From: Archangium lansingense
GTDB taxonomy: Bacteria > Myxococcota > Myxococcia > Myxococcales > Myxococcaceae
Length of the DNA stretch: 64,000 nt
Reading direction: 5' to 3'
Assembly (NCBI RefSeq): GCF_026626635.1
Contig: NZ_JAPNKA010000001.1
Location: 7,378,001 to 7,442,000, forward strand
The first letter of the stretch is position 1, and each line of letters opens with the position of its first letter. Below the pieces are notes generated by a model. That model was given only the letters and a program-made list of their open reading frames with translations. It was not told the origin of the DNA and made no database searches. Position numbers and translations under genes: made by a program. This document shows, piece by piece, positions 60,585 to 64,000 of this stretch.

Positions 60585-62291
60585 ATGTCCTTCGATCTTC
60601 GCGCCATTCTTGAGCAGTACGAGGCGGACACTCCTCCGGCGGGAGGCGTGCCCGGCTGGCTCCGGCAAAGCTGGAGCGATCCAGAGGGCTTCGCCACGGC
60701 ACTGGCTCCGGCCCACGTGGGCCGGGGCGCCCCATTCAAGAGCCGGGCGGGCCAGCACTACGACTTCTTTCATGATCTGGTGGGCCGCCACGCCGCCACG
60801 GATCGCATCGCCCTGCGCACCTACGAGCGGGCGAAGGGCTGGCGGACGCTGAGCTACCGCCAGCTCCACGAGCAGGCCACGCGGCGAGCCACCGCGTGGG
60901 CACAGCTCGGCGTCAAGCCCGGGGCCAGGGTGTGCCTGGTGCTGCACGTGGGCCCCGAGCTGCTGGTGAGCCTGGCGGCCGCGCTGGGCCTGGGAGCCTG
61001 CGTCAGCCTGCTGCCCCCCGGAGGCCGGCGCTTCGTGGCGCGCCGGCTGGCGGTGCTCGATCCCCAGCACGTGGCCGCCGAGCCCCACCAGGCGCCCCTG
61101 CTGGGGCCCTACGCGAAGTGCCTGCTGCCCACCCACGTCCCCTCCACCCCGGCGCTCGCCTCCTATACCTACAAGCCGGGGGAGGCGGTGGGCCTGCTCT
61201 TCTCGCCGCTGGCGGATCCGCCTCACGTCCCCGTGCCGCTGCGGGCCGAGGACGCCTGGCGCGGAGCACTGGTGGACGGGCTGCTCACCTTCGGACTGGC
61301 GCCGGGAGAGCACCTGGCCGCGCCTGGATTCCACACGCTTCAGCACCTGCCCGCGCTGCTCTTCACCACGATGCTGCGCGGCGCCACCTTCCTTCACCTG
61401 GAGCCAGCGGACGTGGAGGCCTCGCCCGCCCTGCTGACCGAGCACCCGGTGCGCGCGCTGGGCGTCACCCCAGCCCTGAGGGATGTGTTGCTGCGCACCC
61501 GCCTCTCGCTCAAGAGCGTGGGCCACTGGTTCCGCAACCCCGAGGGGGCCTTCGACTGGCAGTCCTGGAGCGACTGGGTGAAGCAGTGCGGACTGACCTC
61601 GGTGCCGTGCTCCAACGTGCTCGTGGACGCGGCGGCGGGCGGCACCGTGCTCTGCTCCCCGCGGCGCGTGGGGGACGTGCATACCGAGGCTGCCCCGGCT
61701 CCGGGCCGTAGCTGGGCGCTGCTGGATCTCAACCAGAGCGGTCAGGAGGCCGTGGGCGACACAGGCCTCTTCACCCTGCTGCCCTCCGAGGGCCGGCCCC
61801 TCGGCCACATCATCCTCTCGCGCGCCCAGGGCCAGTACCGATACGCGGGTGCACGGGATGCGCGGCGCGAGGGGCGCGTCTACCCCGCCGCCGAGGTGAC
61901 CGAGGCGCTGCGCGAGGAGCCGGGGCCAGCGCTGACCACCTCCGTGCTCCCCGTGCCCTCGGGAGGCCTGGGGGACGAGCACCGCTACGTCTTGCTCGTC
62001 TTCACCCGGGGCCAACCTCTGGGCGCGGAGACTTCTGTCTCGGAGCTGCGCCGGCGGCTCGAGTTGCAGCTCGGCGCCGAGTTCCTGCCGGATCGCTTCG
62101 AGTTCTTCCCACTCCACCCTCGGTTCGAGGAAGACCAGCTGGACGAGGCCTGGTGCCATAGGCAGTACCTGACGGGCGCCCTGCACCACAAGCTCTCGGA
62201 TCCCCTGTTCCAGGCGCTCACCGCGCTGAGGACGCAGGCCCTCCGAACCCCTGGAGGGACACCCCGGGACACGCCCGCGACAAGGAGATGA
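60585..62291 (+). CDS. ANL-superfamily-like protein lacking the AMP-binding P-loop
   Basis: 568 residues that follow the layout of acyl-CoA synthetases: DFFHDLVGRHAATDRIALRT, WRTLSYRQLHEQATRRATAW, GVKPGARVCLVLHVGPELLV at the N-terminus, and a small C-terminal domain (GRVYPAAEVTEALREEPG, RLELQLGAEFLP). Where the SGTTGxPK loop should be the protein reads LLFSPLADPPHVPV, and the final catalytic-lysine segment is DQLDEAWC. Both ATP-handling elements are gone, so it is probably not an adenylating enzyme and may bind or carry acyl ligands. It sits between the barrel gene and the PAAR-like gene, four bases before the latter. Confidence 0.7.
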   Translation: MSFDLRAILEQYEADTPPAGGVPGWLRQSWSDPEGFATALAPAHVGRGAPFKSRAGQHYDFFHDLVGRHAATDRIALRTYERAKGWRTLSYRQLHEQATRRATAWAQLGVKPGARVCLVLHVGPELLVSLAAALGLGACVSLLPPGGRRFVARRLAVLDPQHVAAEPHQAPLLGPYAKCLLPTHVPSTPALASYTYKPGEAVGLLFSPLADPPHVPVPLRAEDAWRGALVDGLLTFGLAPGEHLAAPGFHTLQHLPALLFTTMLRGATFLHLEPADVEASPALLTEHPVRALGVTPALRDVLLRTRLSLKSVGHWFRNPEGAFDWQSWSDWVKQCGLTSVPCSNVLVDAAAGGTVLCSPRRVGDVHTEAAPAPGRSWALLDLNQSGQEAVGDTGLFTLLPSEGRPLGHIILSRAQGQYRYAGARDARREGRVYPAAEVTEALREEPGPALTTSVLPVPSGGLGDEHRYVLLVFTRGQPLGAETSVSELRRRLELQLGAEFLPDRFEFFPLHPRFEEDQLDEAWCHRQYLTGALHHKLSDPLFQALTALRTQALRTPGGTPRDTPATRR

Positions 62292-62295
62292 CGCC

Positions 62296-62661
62296 ATGGG
62301 AAAGCAAGTCGTCATGGGAGCCCTCCTCAAGTGCAGCTTTGGAGCAGCCCCCTCGACGCTGGTGGTGCCGCCGACCAACAAGGTGCTCGCCACCACGCCA
62401 GCGGCCAACATCATGGACCACATGCCGATGGCGAACATCCCCTCATTCGGCATGTGTAATTCCAAGGGTAACCCCGCGGTGACCCCAGTGACGCCCATCG
62501 TGCCGTGCACCCCGGTCACGGTGACTCCGTGGTCGCCAGGCTGCCCCAAGGTGCTCATCGGCAATATGCCAGCGCTGGAGAGCAACTCCACGTGCAAGTG
62601 CATGTGGGGAGGCGTCATCACGGTCGTCAAGCCCGGACAAAAGACTGTCCAGGACGGCTAA
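62296..62661 (+). CDS. DUF4280 PAAR-like protein
   Basis: 121 residues starting GKQVVMGALLKCSFGAAPST, with PPTNKVLATTPAANIMDHMP, FGMCNSKGNPAV, PWSPGCPKVLIGNMPAL and CMWGGVITVVKPGQ. This is the DUF4280 pattern, a glycine/proline/cysteine-rich fold related to PAAR tips. PAAR-like proteins cap type VI secretion or related contractile spikes and often precede effectors. AGGAG lies eight bases before the ATG. It follows the ANL-like gene directly and precedes the MBL-fold gene by 37 bases. Confidence 0.88.
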   Translation: MGKQVVMGALLKCSFGAAPSTLVVPPTNKVLATTPAANIMDHMPMANIPSFGMCNSKGNPAVTPVTPIVPCTPVTVTPWSPGCPKVLIGNMPALESNSTCKCMWGGVITVVKPGQKTVQDG

Positions 62662-62698
62662 AGCCAAATGTCAGACACGGGTGCCATTCTGGTCTCCC

Positions 62699-63664
62699 AT
62701 GGCATCTCTAGACATCTACTTCCTCGACGTCGGACAGGGGGATGGGACGTTCATCATCTGCCCCGATGGAACGACGATACTCGTTGACCTCGGCTCCAAG
62801 AAGAACGGCCACATCGCCGGCCAGGACGCCATCGCCACCATCAAGAATCTCATGCCGAAGGGCAAGAAGATCGACTACCTCTTCGTCACCCACGGCGATG
62901 GAGACCACTACAACCTCATCCCCGAGCTGGTGAGATCCCATGGCTTCCGCTTCGGCAAGGTCTACTACAGCGGCCCCACGAGTGACTACAACAAGGACAT
63001 GCAGGGCGTCATCGCCGGCTCCTCCTCCGCCGGCTTCCTCGACAAGTCCCACAGCACCGAGAAGAAGCCCCTGCTGACGATTGGCAGCGCCTCCAATCAG
63101 GTCGACGTCTTCCTCCTGTCCGCGAACTACCCCTCCGAGGACGACCGTGACAAGAACGCCAAGAGTATCTGCTTGATGCTCGCCTACGGCTCCCTCAAGG
63201 CCATCCTCATGGGGGATGCCGAGGCCGAGACAGAGGACTTCATCATGAATACCTTCACCAAGGCCTTCCTCAAGGCGGACGTCCTCAAACTCGCCCACCA
63301 CGGCTCTGACAGCACCAACCAAGAGTCCTGGCTGAATGTGGTGCAGCCTCGCATTGTCTCCGCGAGCGCGGACCAGAAATGGGGACACCCCTACTCCAGC
63401 ACCATTGACCGCGTATTGAAGGGCAAGCGGCTCGCGGACATCTACAAACATGGCATCGTCGCGGGCACCTATGACGCGTCGACCAAGGACTACGACTGGG
63501 AGACCCTCTCCATCAAGAAGGCCATCCTCACCAACCTCTACGAGATTACCGGCTCCATGGGCTCCTCCTGGCAGGCCGCTGGCGTTGCCTACGTGGTGCA
63601 ACTCAGAGACGATGGCAGTCTCTCGGTTGGCGACACGCTCAACAACCTCTCCCGCTGGTTCTGA
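62699..63664 (+). CDS. Stand-alone ComEC/Rec2-type metallo-beta-lactamase-fold hydrolase
   Basis: 321 residues from the ATG at 62699 (a GTG at 62681 is the alternative). The chain begins DIYFLDVGQGDGTFIICPDG, then the metal motif FVTHGDGDHYN, the AILMGDAEAETE aspartate and LKLAHHGSDSTN. This is the soluble part of ComEC-type enzymes, without their membrane channel. Such domains are metal-dependent and in ComEC act on DNA. There is no signal peptide. It follows the DUF4280 gene, so it could be its cargo (an effector), but no immunity gene is evident. Confidence 0.85.
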   Translation: MASLDIYFLDVGQGDGTFIICPDGTTILVDLGSKKNGHIAGQDAIATIKNLMPKGKKIDYLFVTHGDGDHYNLIPELVRSHGFRFGKVYYSGPTSDYNKDMQGVIAGSSSAGFLDKSHSTEKKPLLTIGSASNQVDVFLLSANYPSEDDRDKNAKSICLMLAYGSLKAILMGDAEAETEDFIMNTFTKAFLKADVLKLAHHGSDSTNQESWLNVVQPRIVSASADQKWGHPYSSTIDRVLKGKRLADIYKHGIVAGTYDASTKDYDWETLSIKKAILTNLYEITGSMGSSWQAAGVAYVVQLRDDGSLSVGDTLNNLSRWF

Positions 63665-63689
63665 GTTGACCATCCTGGTACCGGACGGC

Positions 63690-63810
63690 GCTGCGGCACG
63701 CGGTGGCCGCCGCGACGGCCGCGGCGATGGGAGTGCTCCCCCTCCATGACGTGCATGCCGGCCACGGTGGCTCCGTGGCCGCCTGGCAGCCCCAAGCGCT
63801 GCCCCCTTCC
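63690..63810 (+). pseudogene. Fragment of a second DUF4280 PAAR-like gene
   Basis: About 120 bases after the MBL gene give HAVAAATAAAMGVL in one frame and, after a +1 shift, MTCMPATVAPWPPGSPKRCP in the next. This matches the middle and end of the DUF4280 family (compare PIVPCTPVTVTPWSPGCPKV of the intact copy). It has no start and no C-terminus and is broken by a frameshift, so it is a relic. Confidence 0.7.
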
Positions 63811-63815
63811 TCGAC

Positions 63816-64000
63816 CTATCGGCGCCTTCCCGAGTGGCCGTCAGACACCGCGATCCGGATGTCGTCGTGGTTTACACTGCCCTCCATGGGGATATTTCTT
63901 TCAATCAGCATTCGATTGACGTCTTCGTTGACGAAATCATACATGAACACATTGACGTCATTATTCCCCTGGACGGCATCAACGTACCTTCCATAGGCTT
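63816..64000 (-). CDS. C-terminal end of an unknown protein (partial, starts beyond window)
   Basis: The last 60 codons of a leftward gene that enters from the right edge and stops with TAG at 63818-63816. The visible part contains VDAVQGNNDVNVFMYDF, VNEDVNRMLIERNIPMEG and NHDDIRIAVSDGHSGRRR. No family is recognised. Base composition here is clearly AT-richer than the rest of the window, which suggests recent acquisition. It is convergent with the MBL gene across the DUF4280 relic. Confidence 0.4.
   Translation of the reverse strand, partial: AYGRYVDAVQGNNDVNVFMYDFVNEDVNRMLIERNIPMEGSVNHDDIRIAVSDGHSGRRR

Overview
The window is GC-rich DNA (with an AT-richer right edge) that reads like a delta-group proteobacterium of the myxobacterial type (Cystobacter/Archangium/Stigmatella-like). 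The reasons are menaquinone rather than ubiquinone genes, an AroD-AroE fusion, many lipoproteins, an OmpA-type barrel in the style seen in myxobacteria, a CruF-type carotenoid gene, and many short GC-rich palindromic repeats between genes. The species assignment is inference. Genes are tightly packed, often with ATGA start/stop overlaps.

Left third (1-16000): two divergent units share a promoter region near 2700. Leftward are menF and menD (menD runs off the edge). Rightward is a translationally coupled run: DAHP synthase, menG/ubiE, shikimate kinase, an AroD-AroE fusion, aroC, aroB and aroA, ending in a clear terminator. This puts nearly the whole shikimate pathway beside the menaquinone genes that use chorismate. 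Citrate synthase, a long-chain acyl-CoA synthetase, an acidic zinc-ribbon protein, an exported DUF151 (bifunctional nuclease) protein and pyruvate kinase follow.

Middle (16000-36600): a KAP P-loop NTPase with a Clp-N-like N-terminal region, a Cys-rich Sel1-repeat lipoprotein, and an IS630-family element that landed exactly in the stop codon of the next gene. Then comes a seven-gene leftward operon (lepA, lepB, unknown, pyrB, pyrC, carA, unknown). A nucleotide-sugar operon is led by a ribbon-helix-helix protein (UDP-xylose synthase type, epimerase) and diverges from a DxDxDG-repeat lipoprotein. manA, a SPOR protein, mnmA and a CCA-adding enzyme follow.

Right third (36600-64000) is accessory in character. 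It holds a tandem-HTH TetR / rifampicin-phosphotransferase-like / permease operon, a Baeyer-Villiger-type monooxygenase, and a CusA/CzcA efflux operon with a Cys-rich leader gene. An aldo-keto reductase and a zinc alcohol dehydrogenase share the same LysR-type operator around a decayed LysR gene. There is also a decayed TolC gene, a TetR/FAD-monooxygenase pair with a perfect 25-bp palindromic operator, a CruF-like gene, two convergent methyltransferases that overlap through an apparent frameshift, and a lipid-type acyltransferase/SDR operon. At the right edge a barrel protein, a P-loop-less adenylate-enzyme-like protein, a DUF4280 PAAR-like protein and a stand-alone ComEC-type metallo-beta-lactamase lie together, followed by a broken second DUF4280 copy and AT-richer DNA. 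This edge cluster and the KAP locus are the best candidates for undescribed systems. No tRNA, rRNA or CRISPR array was seen.
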